A stretch of DNA of 64,000 nucleotides from Rhodococcoides kroppenstedtii (GTDB lineage Bacteria > Actinomycetota > Actinomycetes > Mycobacteriales > Mycobacteriaceae), in NCBI RefSeq assembly GCF_900111805.1, contig NZ_FOJN01000001.1:186001-250000 (forward strand). The letters run 5' to 3'. The notes under the pieces are model-generated. The model had not been told where the DNA came from. It searched no databases and saw only the letters and a list, made by a program, of their open reading frames with translations. Position numbers and translations under genes: made by a program. Shown one piece after another: positions 35,968 through 46,878 of the stretch (its first letter is position 1; each line of letters begins with the position of its first letter).

Positions 35968-37455
35968 TCAAGCGGTCGACGACCCCGATCGTCGAGCCGA
36001 AGCCGGTCCCGTTCCTGTTCCCGAGTCGCCGAGGGTCGGCCACGGTGCCGCCTGTTCGAGTTCGAACGCCAGCTCCAGCAGAGTGCGATCGTCGCCCTGT
36101 CGCGCCGAGAACATCACGCCCAGCGGAGCCGGGGACGGCGGCCCCAGCGGCAGGCTGATCGCCGGCGCCCCCACCACGTTGTGCAACGGGGTGAAGACCG
36201 CGACGTCGGTCAGTCGCTCGAGCAGCAGATCGAACGGCACTCGGGGCGACAGGTAACCCAGCGGCGGGGTGGCCTTGCCCGTGACCGGAGAGAGCACCAC
36301 GTCGACGGACGCGAACATCGACGCGTAGTCGGCGGCGGCGCGGCGCAGTCGACGGATCACGGCCGGCAACCGCCACGCGTCGCGGCGGAAGCGGTCGGCC
36401 AGACCCACGGTGAGCGGATCGAAGTCCCGCACGGTGGTGCGCGGGGCCCGCGGCGTGGAGCGCTGCAGCGCGAAGGCCAGGAAGGACCAGTACCGCACGA
36501 AATCGTCGGGGAACCCCGCGTCGATGGGCAACCGATCGATCGGCTCCACCCGGTGGCCGAGCGACTCGACCACCGCGGCCGCGTCCTCCGTGGCCTGCCG
36601 GGTGGCGTCGTCGATGCCGCTGCCCGCGAGCGAGGACAGGACCAGCCCGACACGGAGGCGCCGCGCCGACGGTCCCGTCACCGACCCGATCGGCCGCAGC
36701 GATCGCGTCGAGTGCCGATCGGCCTCCGCCCAGAACCGCGCGGTGTCGCGCACCGTGCGCGTCACGACCCCGTCCGCGACGATCGGAACCGGCAGCATCT
36801 TCTCGACGGTCGGCAGGACGAAGCGCCCGCGTGAGGGCTTGAGGCCCACCAGCCCGCAGCACGCCGCCGGGATGCGGATGGATCCGCCTCCGTCGTTCGC
36901 GTGGGCCAGGGTCACCGCCCCCGCGGCCACCAGAGCGGCCGACCCGCCCGACGACGCACCCGACGAGTAGCCGGTGTGCCAGGGGTTGCGGGTGGGTGGG
37001 CGCGTCGGGAACTCGGTGGACGCGCTGAGTCCGAACTCCGGCAACGTGGACTTCGCGATGATGGTCAGGCCCATCCGCAGCAGCTCACGCGCCACCGGGC
37101 CGTGGGACGACACGGGGACTTCCCGGACGATCTCGGACCCCACACCCGTCGGCACCCCGGCCAGATCGCTGTTGTCCTTGAGCAGCGTCGGCACGCCGCC
37201 GAACGGTCCCGCCGGGCTGCCGGCCACGGGCGTCTCGAACACCGACCCCACCACCGCGTTCAGGTCGGCCGCCGCCGCCAGCCGGTCGCGGGTCGCCGCG
37301 AGCACCTCGTCCGGCGAGACCTCCCGTCGTCGCAGGGCGTCGGCGAGGCCCACCGCGTCGTGTCGGCCGAGCGCGTCGTCGGCGAACACCGACACCCGAC
37401 GCCCGTCCGGTGCGGTCGCCGCGTCTGCCGCATGGTCCGTTCGCGTCGACTCCAT
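35968..37455 (-). CDS. Amidase signature family enzyme
   Basis: A 495-aa amidase with the Ser-cisSer-Lys triad regions. The catalytic Lys is in GGVPTLLKDNSDLAG, the cis-Ser in WHTGYSSGASSGGSAALVAAG and the nucleophile Ser in NDGGGSIRIPAACCGLVGLKPSRGR. This order defines the amidase signature family. The substrate is unknown; gatA is unlikely because gatB/gatC are not nearby and the C-terminal half is of the stand-alone type. ATG 37455 gives a sensible N-terminus (MESTRTDHAAD) and is preferred over the low-complexity extension to 37548. It is divergent from the MFS gene. Confidence 0.9.
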   Translation of the reverse strand: MESTRTDHAADAATAPDGRRVSVFADDALGRHDAVGLADALRRREVSPDEVLAATRDRLAAAADLNAVVGSVFETPVAGSPAGPFGGVPTLLKDNSDLAGVPTGVGSEIVREVPVSSHGPVARELLRMGLTIIAKSTLPEFGLSASTEFPTRPPTRNPWHTGYSSGASSGGSAALVAAGAVTLAHANDGGGSIRIPAACCGLVGLKPSRGRFVLPTVEKMLPVPIVADGVVTRTVRDTARFWAEADRHSTRSLRPIGSVTGPSARRLRVGLVLSSLAGSGIDDATRQATEDAAAVVESLGHRVEPIDRLPIDAGFPDDFVRYWSFLAFALQRSTPRAPRTTVRDFDPLTVGLADRFRRDAWRLPAVIRRLRRAAADYASMFASVDVVLSPVTGKATPPLGYLSPRVPFDLLLERLTDVAVFTPLHNVVGAPAISLPLGPPSPAPLGVMFSARQGDDRTLLELAFELEQAAPWPTLGDSGTGTGPASARRSGSSTA

Positions 37456-37633
37456 CCCATCCCCGTCCGTGTTTCCGGGACGCGTCCCGCGTCCGTTCTG
37501 TCCGGTGTTCCCGCAGCGTACGACGCGGGTATCCGCTCGCGTCCGCACCCGTCGTCCGCATCGACGGTCCGACGGTTGTCGGTGCGCCGAATCAGGCTAG
37601 GCAAGTTGTTCCCTGTGCGAAAGGTTCTCGAGG

Positions 37634-39112
37634 GTGTCCACCAGTTCTCCCGCGTCGCCGTCCACCTCGGACGCGTCCGCCCCCACCGTGTCCCGGCGCG
37701 CGTGGCAGTCCCTCATGGTCCTGCTCATGGGCATGTTCATCGCCCTGCTGGACACCACCATCGTCAACGTCGCGCTCCCCACCATCCGCACGTCGCTGGA
37801 CGCCGGCGAAGCGACGCTCTCGTGGATCATCTCCGGCTACGCCCTGGCCTTCGGCCTCGCGCTCATCCCGGCGGGCCGCGTGGGCGACCGCATCGGCCAC
37901 AAGTGGATCCTCGTCACCGGCCTCGCGATCTTCACCCTCGCCAGCCTCGCGTGCGGCCTGGCGCAGAACGACGTGCAACTGGTCGCGGCGCGCATCGTCC
38001 AAGGCCTCGCGGGCGGCATCTTCGTTCCCGCCGTCACGGCCTTCATCCAGCTGCTCTTCCCGCCGCAGTTGCGCGGCAAGGCGTTCGCCATCATGGGCGC
38101 GGTCATCGGCGTCTCCAGCGCCCTCGGCCCCATCATCGGCGGGCTCATCATCGAGGCCGTCGGCCCGGACAGCGGCTGGCGACTGGTCTTCCTGGTCAAC
38201 CTGCCCTTCGGCATCGCCGGCGTCCTGCTCGCGGCGAAGATCCTCCCGACGCACGACGAGATCGGTACCGACGCCGCCGATCGCGGTATCGACTGGGTCG
38301 GCTTGCTGCTCGTCACCGCCGGGCTGGTCGCGCTGCTCGTTCCGTTGATCGAGGGCCAGGACACCGGATGGCCGGCCTGGACCGTCGTCACTCTGGTGAT
38401 CGGTGGTCTGCTGCTCGCCCTGTTCGGCGCGTGGGAGGTGCGGTACACCCGCAGCGGCCGCACCCCCCTGGTCCCGCCGCGGCTGTTCACCCGCCCGGCG
38501 TTCACCGGCGGCGTGATCCTCGCGTTGGTCTACTTCGCCGCCTTCACCTCCATCTTCTTCACCATCTCGATCCTGTGGCAGACCGGTCTGGGCAACACGG
38601 CGCTGGCCTCGGGCGTGGTGTCCATCCCGTTCGCGATCGGCAGCATCGTCTCGTCGTCGCAGTCGAATCGGTTGGCGGAGCGGCTCGGTCGCCGCGTTCT
38701 TCTGCTCGGTGCCGGGCTGGTGAGCGTCGGCCTTATCTCCGCATGGCTGATTCTGCTCACCACCGAGGCCGCCGACCTCACCAACTGGAAGCTGCTGGTG
38801 CCGCTCTTCGTCGCCGGCCTCGGCAACGGCGCGTTCATCGCCCCCAACGCCCAGTTCATCGTGGCCACCGTCGACCGCCCCGATGCCGGAGCAGCCAGCG
38901 GGGTCATCTCCACCATGCAGCGCATCGGTAGTGCCATCGGCATCGCGATCATCGGCAGCGTCCTGTTCGGGTCGCTCACCGTCGCCGGGCCGGGGCCGGA
39001 CGCCCTGGCCACCGGCTTCACCGACGCCGCAGCCCACGCGATGGGCGTCAGCGCGGCCTTCGCCGTCGCGGCGTTTCTGTTGGTGTTCGCGCTTCCGAAG
39101 CGGGCACACTGA
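37634..39112 (+). CDS. MFS drug transporter, EmrB/QacA (DHA2, 14-TM) family
   Basis: A 492-aa proton-driven efflux pump with about 14 transmembrane helices. Motif D1 is FIALLDTTIVNVALPTI in helix 1 and motif A is RVGDRIGHKW between helices 2 and 3. Motif C-like GVSSALGPIIGGLII follows in helix 5, with WRLVFLVNLPFGIAGVLLA next, all typical of DHA2. The export substrate cannot be told. GTG 37634 is supported by a CGAGG ribosome binding site. The Fe-ADH gene begins 5 nt after its stop, suggesting co-transcription. No adjacent TetR regulator is present. Confidence 0.93.
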   Translation: MSTSSPASPSTSDASAPTVSRRAWQSLMVLLMGMFIALLDTTIVNVALPTIRTSLDAGEATLSWIISGYALAFGLALIPAGRVGDRIGHKWILVTGLAIFTLASLACGLAQNDVQLVAARIVQGLAGGIFVPAVTAFIQLLFPPQLRGKAFAIMGAVIGVSSALGPIIGGLIIEAVGPDSGWRLVFLVNLPFGIAGVLLAAKILPTHDEIGTDAADRGIDWVGLLLVTAGLVALLVPLIEGQDTGWPAWTVVTLVIGGLLLALFGAWEVRYTRSGRTPLVPPRLFTRPAFTGGVILALVYFAAFTSIFFTISILWQTGLGNTALASGVVSIPFAIGSIVSSSQSNRLAERLGRRVLLLGAGLVSVGLISAWLILLTTEAADLTNWKLLVPLFVAGLGNGAFIAPNAQFIVATVDRPDAGAASGVISTMQRIGSAIGIAIIGSVLFGSLTVAGPGPDALATGFTDAAAHAMGVSAAFAVAAFLLVFALPKRAH

Positions 39113-39117
39113 GCCTC

Positions 39118-40275
39118 ATGGCGACCTCCCTCTCCTTCCCTCGATTCCTGCGCGTCGGGCCCGGGGCGCTGGACGATCTCGGTGCGGTGCTCACCGACCT
39201 CGACGTCCGCCGACCCCTCGTCGTCACCGACGGTTTTCTGGTGAGCACCGGTGCCGCGGGACGAATGATGGACCTCGTCGCCGCCGCGGGCATGGACGGC
39301 GCCCTGTTCTCCGACACGGTGCCGGACCCCACCACCGAGTCGCTGACGGCCGCGGTCGAGGCGGCCGTCGCGCACGACGCGGACGTGGTGATCGGCTTCG
39401 GCGGAGGCAGCCCGATGGACACCGCCAAGGCCGTCTCCGTCCTCGTCCGCGGTGGGGGTCGGATGAACGACTACCGCGCCCCCGGCCCGTACACCGGACC
39501 CGCGCTGCCCATCGTGGCCGTGCCCACCACGGCCGGATCGGGTTCCGAGGCAACGCAGTTCACGGTCATCACCGACAGTGCGACGGACGAGAAGATGCTC
39601 TGCCCCGGCCTGTCGTTCCTGCCGATCGCCGCTGTCGTCGACCCGGACCTCACGGTGAGCATGCCGGCCCGCCTGTCCGCCGACACCGGGGTCGACGCCC
39701 TGACCCACGCCATCGAGGCGTACGTCTCCGCGAAGAACAACCCGATCGCGGATGCGTTGGCGCTGAACGCGATGCGCACCATCGGACGGTACCTGCTCCG
39801 GGTGTATCGAGACGGGGAGGACCGTGAGGCTCGCGGCGCGATGATGGTGGCGGCCACCCAGGCCGGGATGGCCTTCTCCAACTCCAGCGTCTGCCTGGTG
39901 CACGGCATGAGCCGGCCCATCGGCGGCAACTTCCATGTGGCGCACGGACTCTCGAACGCCATGCTGCTGCCGGCCGTCACCCGGTTCTCCGTGTCCGGCG
40001 CCGAGGCCCGCTACGCCGAGTGCGCCCGCCAGCTCGGGGCGGCTGCGGCGGCTGACGAGGATTCCGCCGCTGCAGCGCAGCTGGTGACCTACCTCGAGCA
40101 GCTCTGCGCCGACGTCGAGGTCCCCACGCCGTCGAGCCACGGCATCGATCGCGCCGAGTGGGACCGCTTGATCCCCACCATGGCGCAGCAGGCCCTGGCA
40201 TCGGGCTCACCGAACAACAACCCCGTCGTTCCCACCGCCGAGCAGATCGAGGACCTGTACCGCGAGGTGTTCTGA
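39118..40275 (+). CDS. Iron-containing alcohol dehydrogenase
   Basis: A 385-aa group III (Fe-dependent) alcohol dehydrogenase. NAD-binding region: VVIGFGGGSPMDTAKAVSV. Then PTTAGSGSEATQFTVIT, the first Fe-ADH signature around LSADTGVDALTHAIEAYVS (metal Asp and His) and the second, SSVCLVHGMSRPIGGNFHVAHG (metal His pair). It oxidises an alcohol or reduces an aldehyde; the substrate is not predictable. It follows the MFS gene by 5 nt, and CACACT lies 7 nt before its ATG, so it may also have its own weak leaderless promoter. A cruciform element follows. Confidence 0.93.
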   Translation: MATSLSFPRFLRVGPGALDDLGAVLTDLDVRRPLVVTDGFLVSTGAAGRMMDLVAAAGMDGALFSDTVPDPTTESLTAAVEAAVAHDADVVIGFGGGSPMDTAKAVSVLVRGGGRMNDYRAPGPYTGPALPIVAVPTTAGSGSEATQFTVITDSATDEKMLCPGLSFLPIAAVVDPDLTVSMPARLSADTGVDALTHAIEAYVSAKNNPIADALALNAMRTIGRYLLRVYRDGEDREARGAMMVAATQAGMAFSNSSVCLVHGMSRPIGGNFHVAHGLSNAMLLPAVTRFSVSGAEARYAECARQLGAAAAADEDSAAAAQLVTYLEQLCADVEVPTPSSHGIDRAEWDRLIPTMAQQALASGSPNNNPVVPTAEQIEDLYREVF

Positions 40276-40277
40276 GG

Positions 40278-40370
40278 CCGAGCGGCTCCCCGGTTCTGCG
40301 CGGGCTCCCCCGATCGGGGGTGCCGGACCGAAACCGGGGCGCCGCTCGACTGCGCCCCCGCCCGCGGTGC
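40278..40370. repeat. Cruciform element, copy 1 (bidirectional terminator-like)
   Basis: The outer stem CGAGCGGCTCCCCGGTT (40279-40295) pairs with AACCGGGGCGCCGCTCG (40332-40348) with one mismatch. The inner stem is a near-perfect palindrome around CCCCCGATCGGGGG flanked by GGC and GCC. It lies between the convergent Fe-ADH and secreted-protein genes. A second copy lies 762 bp further along in the same orientation. Confidence 0.9.
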
Positions 40371-40397
40371 GAGGGCGGGCGTCCCCCCGGGTTACGG

Positions 40398-40937
40398 TCA
40401 GCAGCGCACCGTGTACGTCCAATTGGTGCCGTTCGGTCCGCTGACCCGCACGAGCACCGTCGTCGCGGCACCCGGCGGCAGGCTCACGACGGCAGAACCG
40501 GTCCCCTCGTTCAGATCGTCACCGATGTACCCGGACTCGAACACCTTCCCGCCCTGGTAGAACACCTCGATGTTGTCCGGGACGTTCTCGGTCTCGTAGA
40601 CGAGCTCGAACGACGTCGGGCCCGGTCGGCCCAGCTGATGGTTGGTGTCCGTGACACCGGCGCCCCCGGACACCGTCGCCTCGTTGTAGTTCTGCGTCGG
40701 CGCACCGTTCCCGCTGCTTCCGGCGCCACTGCTGCCGGCACCGCCGATCACTTCGCTGAGAATGCGCACGCCGCCGGTGATGGTGCCGATCGGATCGTCG
40801 ATCAGTCCGCTCCCGGTGCTGCTGCCGAAGGTCGGTTCCGCCGATGCCGCGACGGGCGCACCGATTCCGAGTGCCGCCACCATCACGGCCACCACGGCCA
40901 CTCGCTTGTTTCCACGTCCGAAATCGTTGCGACTCAT
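40398..40937 (-). CDS. Secreted protein of unknown function
   Basis: A 179-aa exported protein. It has a signal peptide (MSRNDFGRGNKRVAVVAVMV then AALGIGAPVAASA, cut near ASA-EP) and a Gly/Ser-rich linker (GGAGSSGAGSSGNGAP). A beta-rich C-terminal domain has FELVYETENVPDNIEVFYQG, GSAVVSLPPGAATTVLVRV and an ending WTYTVRC. The last part resembles small beta-sandwich domains attached to secreted actinobacterial hydrolases, but I cannot name the family. GAGGAAA serves as ribosome binding site for ATG 40937. Cruciform repeats lie on either side. Confidence 0.8.
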   Translation of the reverse strand: MSRNDFGRGNKRVAVVAVMVAALGIGAPVAASAEPTFGSSTGSGLIDDPIGTITGGVRILSEVIGGAGSSGAGSSGNGAPTQNYNEATVSGGAGVTDTNHQLGRPGPTSFELVYETENVPDNIEVFYQGGKVFESGYIGDDLNEGTGSAVVSLPPGAATTVLVRVSGPNGTNWTYTVRC

Positions 40938-41039
40938 CACATTTCCTCACCGTACCGGGCGGTCCTTCCGCTACTGCCATGATGTCAGTGCGCGAATCCC
41001 GGGCTTGTCATTCGATCGGACGAAAAGCCTGACGCGAGC

Positions 41040-41132
41040 CCGAACGGCTCCCCGGTTCTACCCGGGCTCCCCCGATCGGGGGCGCCGGACCGTAACCGGG
41101 GCGCCACTCGACGCGGCCCCTGCCCGCGGGGC
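41040..41132. repeat. Cruciform element, copy 2
   Basis: It aligns with copy 1 over about 92 bp with roughly 11 differences. The CCCCCGATCGGGGG core and both CCCCGGTT/AACCGGGG arms are unchanged; two outer-stem pairs are lost. It lies upstream of the secreted-protein gene and beyond the 3' end of tRNA-Val. The stretch 41133-41183 is a G/C-rich simple sequence (GGGGCACGGGG type) with nothing else seen. Confidence 0.9.
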
Positions 41133-41183
41133 ACGGGGCACGGGGAACGGGGCACGGACAAGGCGAAGACAGAAGAAACAGTG

Positions 41184-41255
41184 TGGGCGCAGAGGGGTTC
41201 GAACCCCCGACCGCTGGTGTGTAAAACCAGAGCTCTACCGCTGAGCTATACGCCC
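41184..41255 (-). tRNA. tRNA-Val (anticodon UAC)
   Basis: The minus strand folds as a cloverleaf. Acceptor arm: GGGCGTA with TGCGCCC. D-arm: GCTCAGCGGTAGAGC. Anticodon stem-loop: CTGGT-TTTACAC-ACCAG, giving UAC. T-arm: CGGGGGTTCGAACCCC. No encoded CCA. It lies 36 nt from ahpE on the same strand, downstream of it. Confidence 0.96.
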
Positions 41256-41291
41256 TCGCGTGCCGGCGTGAGAACCCCCCGGCGAACGCGG

Positions 41292-41756
41292 TCAAGACCC
41301 TAACGCGGCGAGCGCGTTCTCCCAAGCGCCCTGGTCACGAGCTTCGCCCGGTCCCATCATCTCCGCGAACCGGATGACGCCCTCGGTGTCCACGAGGAAG
41401 GTGCCGCGGTTGGCGAAGCCCAGCTTGTCGTTGAACACCCCGTACTGCTGCGCGACCTCGCCGTGGGGCCAGAAGTCGGACAGCAGGGGGAAGAGATAGC
41501 CCTGCTCGGCGGCCCAGATCTTGTGGGTGGGCGGCGGGCCGACGGAGATGGCGACGACGGCGGTCTCGTCGTTCTCGAACTTCGGGAGTTCGTCGCGGAC
41601 TCGGCACAGCTCGCCCTGGCAGGTGCCGGTGAAGGCGAGCGGGAAGAAGATCAGCAGCACGTTCTTGCGTCCGCGGTAGTCGGACAACGAGACGGGCTGA
41701 TTGTTCTGATCCTTGAGCGTGAACTCGGGCGCCTGCGCGCCCACCTCGAGGGGCAT
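41292..41756 (-). CDS. ahpE: Peroxiredoxin AhpE
   Basis: One-Cys type peroxiredoxin that reduces hydroperoxides and peroxynitrite; 154 aa. The active site FFPLAFTGTCQGELC holds the peroxidatic Cys46 with Pro39 and Thr43 in the PxxxTxxC motif. Cys51 is present but not in a classical resolving position. The conserved Arg lies in GFANRGTFLVD. The start ATG shares one base with the DUF3052 stop (TGATG), so the two are coupled, the same order as Rv2239c-Rv2238c in M. tuberculosis (from memory). Confidence 0.95.
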   Translation of the reverse strand: MPLEVGAQAPEFTLKDQNNQPVSLSDYRGRKNVLLIFFPLAFTGTCQGELCRVRDELPKFENDETAVVAISVGPPPTHKIWAAEQGYLFPLLSDFWPHGEVAQQYGVFNDKLGFANRGTFLVDTEGVIRFAEMMGPGEARDQGAWENALAALGS

Positions 41757-42178
41757 CAGCGCTTGGCGGGGCGAGCCTTGGGCTGCACCAGGCGGCTGCC
41801 GATCCAGGACCCGAGGTTGGTCGACGACGTCTGCGTCAGACCGGCCGTGGGGGCGGACTCGGCGATCTCGCTGGGCTCGACGTGCCCGGACTGGCCGGTC
41901 TTGGGCGTGAGCACCCAGACGAAACCGTCGTCGGACAGGGGCGTGATGGCGTCCATGAGGGCGTCGACCAGATCACCGTCGCCGTCCCGCCACCACAGCA
42001 GCACGACGTCGACCACCTCGTCGGAATCCTCGTCGACGGTCTCGCCGCCGATGGTCTCTTCGACGTCGGCCCGCAGGTCTTCGTCGGTGTCCTCGTCCCA
42101 ACCCAATTCCTGCACGACCATGTCGTGGGTGATTCCGAGCTTGTGGGCGTAGTTCCGATCGTCCGCCGCGGCGACCAC
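41756..42178 (-). CDS. DUF3052 protein (Rv2239c-like)
   Basis: A 140-aa acidic actinobacterial protein. It has NYAHKLGITHDMVVQELGWD, an Asp/Glu-rich middle, VVDVVLLWWRDGDGDLVDALMD and FVWVLTPKTGQSGHVEPSEI, all hallmarks of DUF3052. Function unknown. GTG 42178 is chosen because GAGGAGG lies 8 nt upstream; the frame upstream of this is not conserved. It is coupled to ahpE and divergent from aceE. Confidence 0.9.
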   Translation of the reverse strand: MVAAADDRNYAHKLGITHDMVVQELGWDEDTDEDLRADVEETIGGETVDEDSDEVVDVVLLWWRDGDGDLVDALMDAITPLSDDGFVWVLTPKTGQSGHVEPSEIAESAPTAGLTQTSSTNLGSWIGSRLVQPKARPAKR

Positions 42179-42485
42179 GGTCGTGTCCTCCTCATGGGTG
42201 GGGTGGTGAAGCAGGGCCGTGCAGGTCCGAGTTCGCCTCGGCCCGTGGAGAAAGTGTGCAGTAGACAAAGCGAACATGCTCGGGCGCCCCGGCGCAAGCC
42301 GACGCACCCGCGAACCGTTGAATTGATTTCACGGGTACCCATTACCAGACCACCTGCACCGGACGGGGGTCGATGGGGCAGGATTGACCTCGATCACCAT
42401 GAGACCGAAAGGCGAGTCGGCGTCACAGGACCGGCCCGCGATGGAACGGGGCACCACCACGCACCCGCCAGATCGAGGAGAGACG
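42179..42485. promoter_or_regulatory. Divergent DUF3052/aceE promoter region (307 bp)
   Basis: No gene is seen here. On the plus strand TTGAAT (42318-42323) with TACCCA or CATTAC about 12-17 bp later could be the aceE promoter. On the minus strand a CACACT near 42255 could serve DUF3052. The aceE reading frame is open from 42384, with ATG codons at 42399 and 42441 that lack ribosome binding sites. Confidence 0.35.
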
Positions 42486-45317
<2,832 letters not shown>

Positions 45318-45340
45318 CGGGTCGCTCGCGGGCGGGGGCG

Positions 45341-45346
45341 TAGGTT
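45341..45346 (+). promoter_or_regulatory. -10 hexamer TAGGTT of leaderless mabR
   Basis: TAGGTT, 6 nt, then ATG 45353, in the 35-nt gap after aceE. Confidence 0.55.
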
Positions 45347-45352
45347 CGATCC

Positions 45353-46756
45353 ATGACCGACGCCTCCCCCGCGCCCTCGTCCGGTGAGGACACCGACGCG
45401 TCCGCGTCCGGCGAGGAGACGGAGTCGGCGCGGGACGCCGAGCGCATCAGAGAACGTCGCGAGATCCGCAGGGCCGCGGCCGAGGTGGGAACACCCGGCG
45501 CGGCCCTGCGGCGCGCTCGGCAGGAGCGCGTGCCTTTGCCCGACGCCCTGCTGCGCCGGGTCAAGCAGTTCTCGTCGCGTCTGTCGACGGAAGCGTTGAC
45601 GCAGATGGAGGGCCAGTTGCCCTTCGTGCGCGACCTGGACGCCAGCCAGCGGGCCAGCGTGCAGCTGTTGGTGCAGACGGCCGTCGTGAATTTCCTCGAG
45701 TGGCTGCAGAATCCGGAGAGCGACATCCGGTTCAGCCTCGACGCGTTCCAGGTGATTCCGCAGGACCTGGCGCGGCGCCTGACGCTGCGTCAGACGGTCG
45801 ACATGGTCCGGGTCGCCATGGAGTTCTTCGAGCAGTGGCTGCCGGCACTCGCGCGCAACGACGAGCAGTTGGTGGCGCTCACCGAGGCGGTACTCCGGTA
45901 CGGGCGCGAGTTGGGGTTCGCGGCGGCGTCGGTGTACGCGAGTGCGGCGGAGTCGCGCGGCGCCTGGGACACCCGCCTCGAGGCGCTGGTGGTCGACGCC
46001 GTGGTGCGCGGGGACACCGGCTCGGACATGCTCTCGCGCGCGGCGACGCTCAACTGGGACGCGACGGCGCCGGCCACGGTGTTGGTGGGGTCGCCGCCGC
46101 CCGATCAGGGTGTGTCGGTGGTCGGCACCGTGCACTCGGTGGCCAGCCGCCACGGCCGCGCCGCGCTGGCGGTGGTGCAGGGCACACGGTTGGTGATGGT
46201 GGTGAGCGGCTCGATGTCGGGGGACCCCGCGTCGGCGGCGTTCCTGAACGATCTGATGGCGAACTTCTCGACCGATCCGGTGGTGATCGGTCCGACCACC
46301 CGCACGTTGGGCGCGGCGCATTCGAGTGCGGTGGAGGCGTTCGCCGGCATGCAGGCGGTGGTCGGCTGGCGCGGTGCGCCGCGCCCGGTGCACGCGGGCG
46401 AGTTGTTGCCGGAGCGAGCGTTGCTGGGCGATCCGGCGGCGGTCGGCACGCTGAACGACGCCATCGTCACCCCGCTCGCGGCGGCCGGCGGTGGCCTGTC
46501 GGACACGCTCGACGCGTACCTCGACTGCGGCGGGGCGGTCGAGACTTGTGCAAGATCACTGTTTGTTCATCCAAATACTGTCCGCTATCGACTGAAGCGC
46601 ATCGCCGACGTCACCGGTCGCGACCCCACCAACGCGCGCGACGCGTACGTGCTTCGTGTTGCTGCAACAGTGGGAAGACTGGCGCAATCGCATAACGAAA
46701 GTCCATCACCGATAACAAGCGTCACAGCCGGAACATTTGGAAACCTCATACGGTAA
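45353..46756 (+). CDS. mabR: PucR/CdaR-type transcriptional regulator of fatty acid elongation (MabR/FasR-like)
   Basis: A 467-aa regulator. After an acidic disordered N-terminus come a helical region (about 55-180), a GGDEF-like/CdaR middle domain (about 200-370) and the PucR C-terminal helix-turn-helix at about 395-450: LDAYLDCGGAVETCARSLFV followed by HPNTVRYRLKRIADVTGRD, a very clear signature. The orthologue before fabD is MabR (Rv2242) in mycobacteria and FasR in Streptomyces, activators of the fabD operon. The inverted repeat upstream of fabD fits that role. The window of sequence near 46550-46750 is noticeably richer in A+T than the rest of the gene. Confidence 0.92.
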   Translation: MTDASPAPSSGEDTDASASGEETESARDAERIRERREIRRAAAEVGTPGAALRRARQERVPLPDALLRRVKQFSSRLSTEALTQMEGQLPFVRDLDASQRASVQLLVQTAVVNFLEWLQNPESDIRFSLDAFQVIPQDLARRLTLRQTVDMVRVAMEFFEQWLPALARNDEQLVALTEAVLRYGRELGFAAASVYASAAESRGAWDTRLEALVVDAVVRGDTGSDMLSRAATLNWDATAPATVLVGSPPPDQGVSVVGTVHSVASRHGRAALAVVQGTRLVMVVSGSMSGDPASAAFLNDLMANFSTDPVVIGPTTRTLGAAHSSAVEAFAGMQAVVGWRGAPRPVHAGELLPERALLGDPAAVGTLNDAIVTPLAAAGGGLSDTLDAYLDCGGAVETCARSLFVHPNTVRYRLKRIADVTGRDPTNARDAYVLRVAATVGRLAQSHNESPSPITSVTAGTFGNLIR

Positions 46757-46798
46757 CGAATCTTGCGCCTCGGACGATGCGTCGCTCTCTGCAGGGGG

Positions 46799-46817
46799 TT
46801 TGTAGGGTTCCGACAAA
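46799..46817 (+). promoter_or_regulatory. MabR-type operator over the fabD promoter
   Basis: TTTGT-N9-ACAAA is a 19-bp inverted repeat, close to the TTTTGT-N9-ACAAAA element I recall for mycobacterial MabR. It overlaps a TAGGGT -10-like hexamer at 46803-46808, about 70 nt before the fabD ATG. Confidence 0.6.
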
Positions 46818-46878
46818 TCGAGGTCGTGAGGTTCATCGCGGACGACATCTCCTCGAGAGGGCCTCACAGTGTTCTCTT

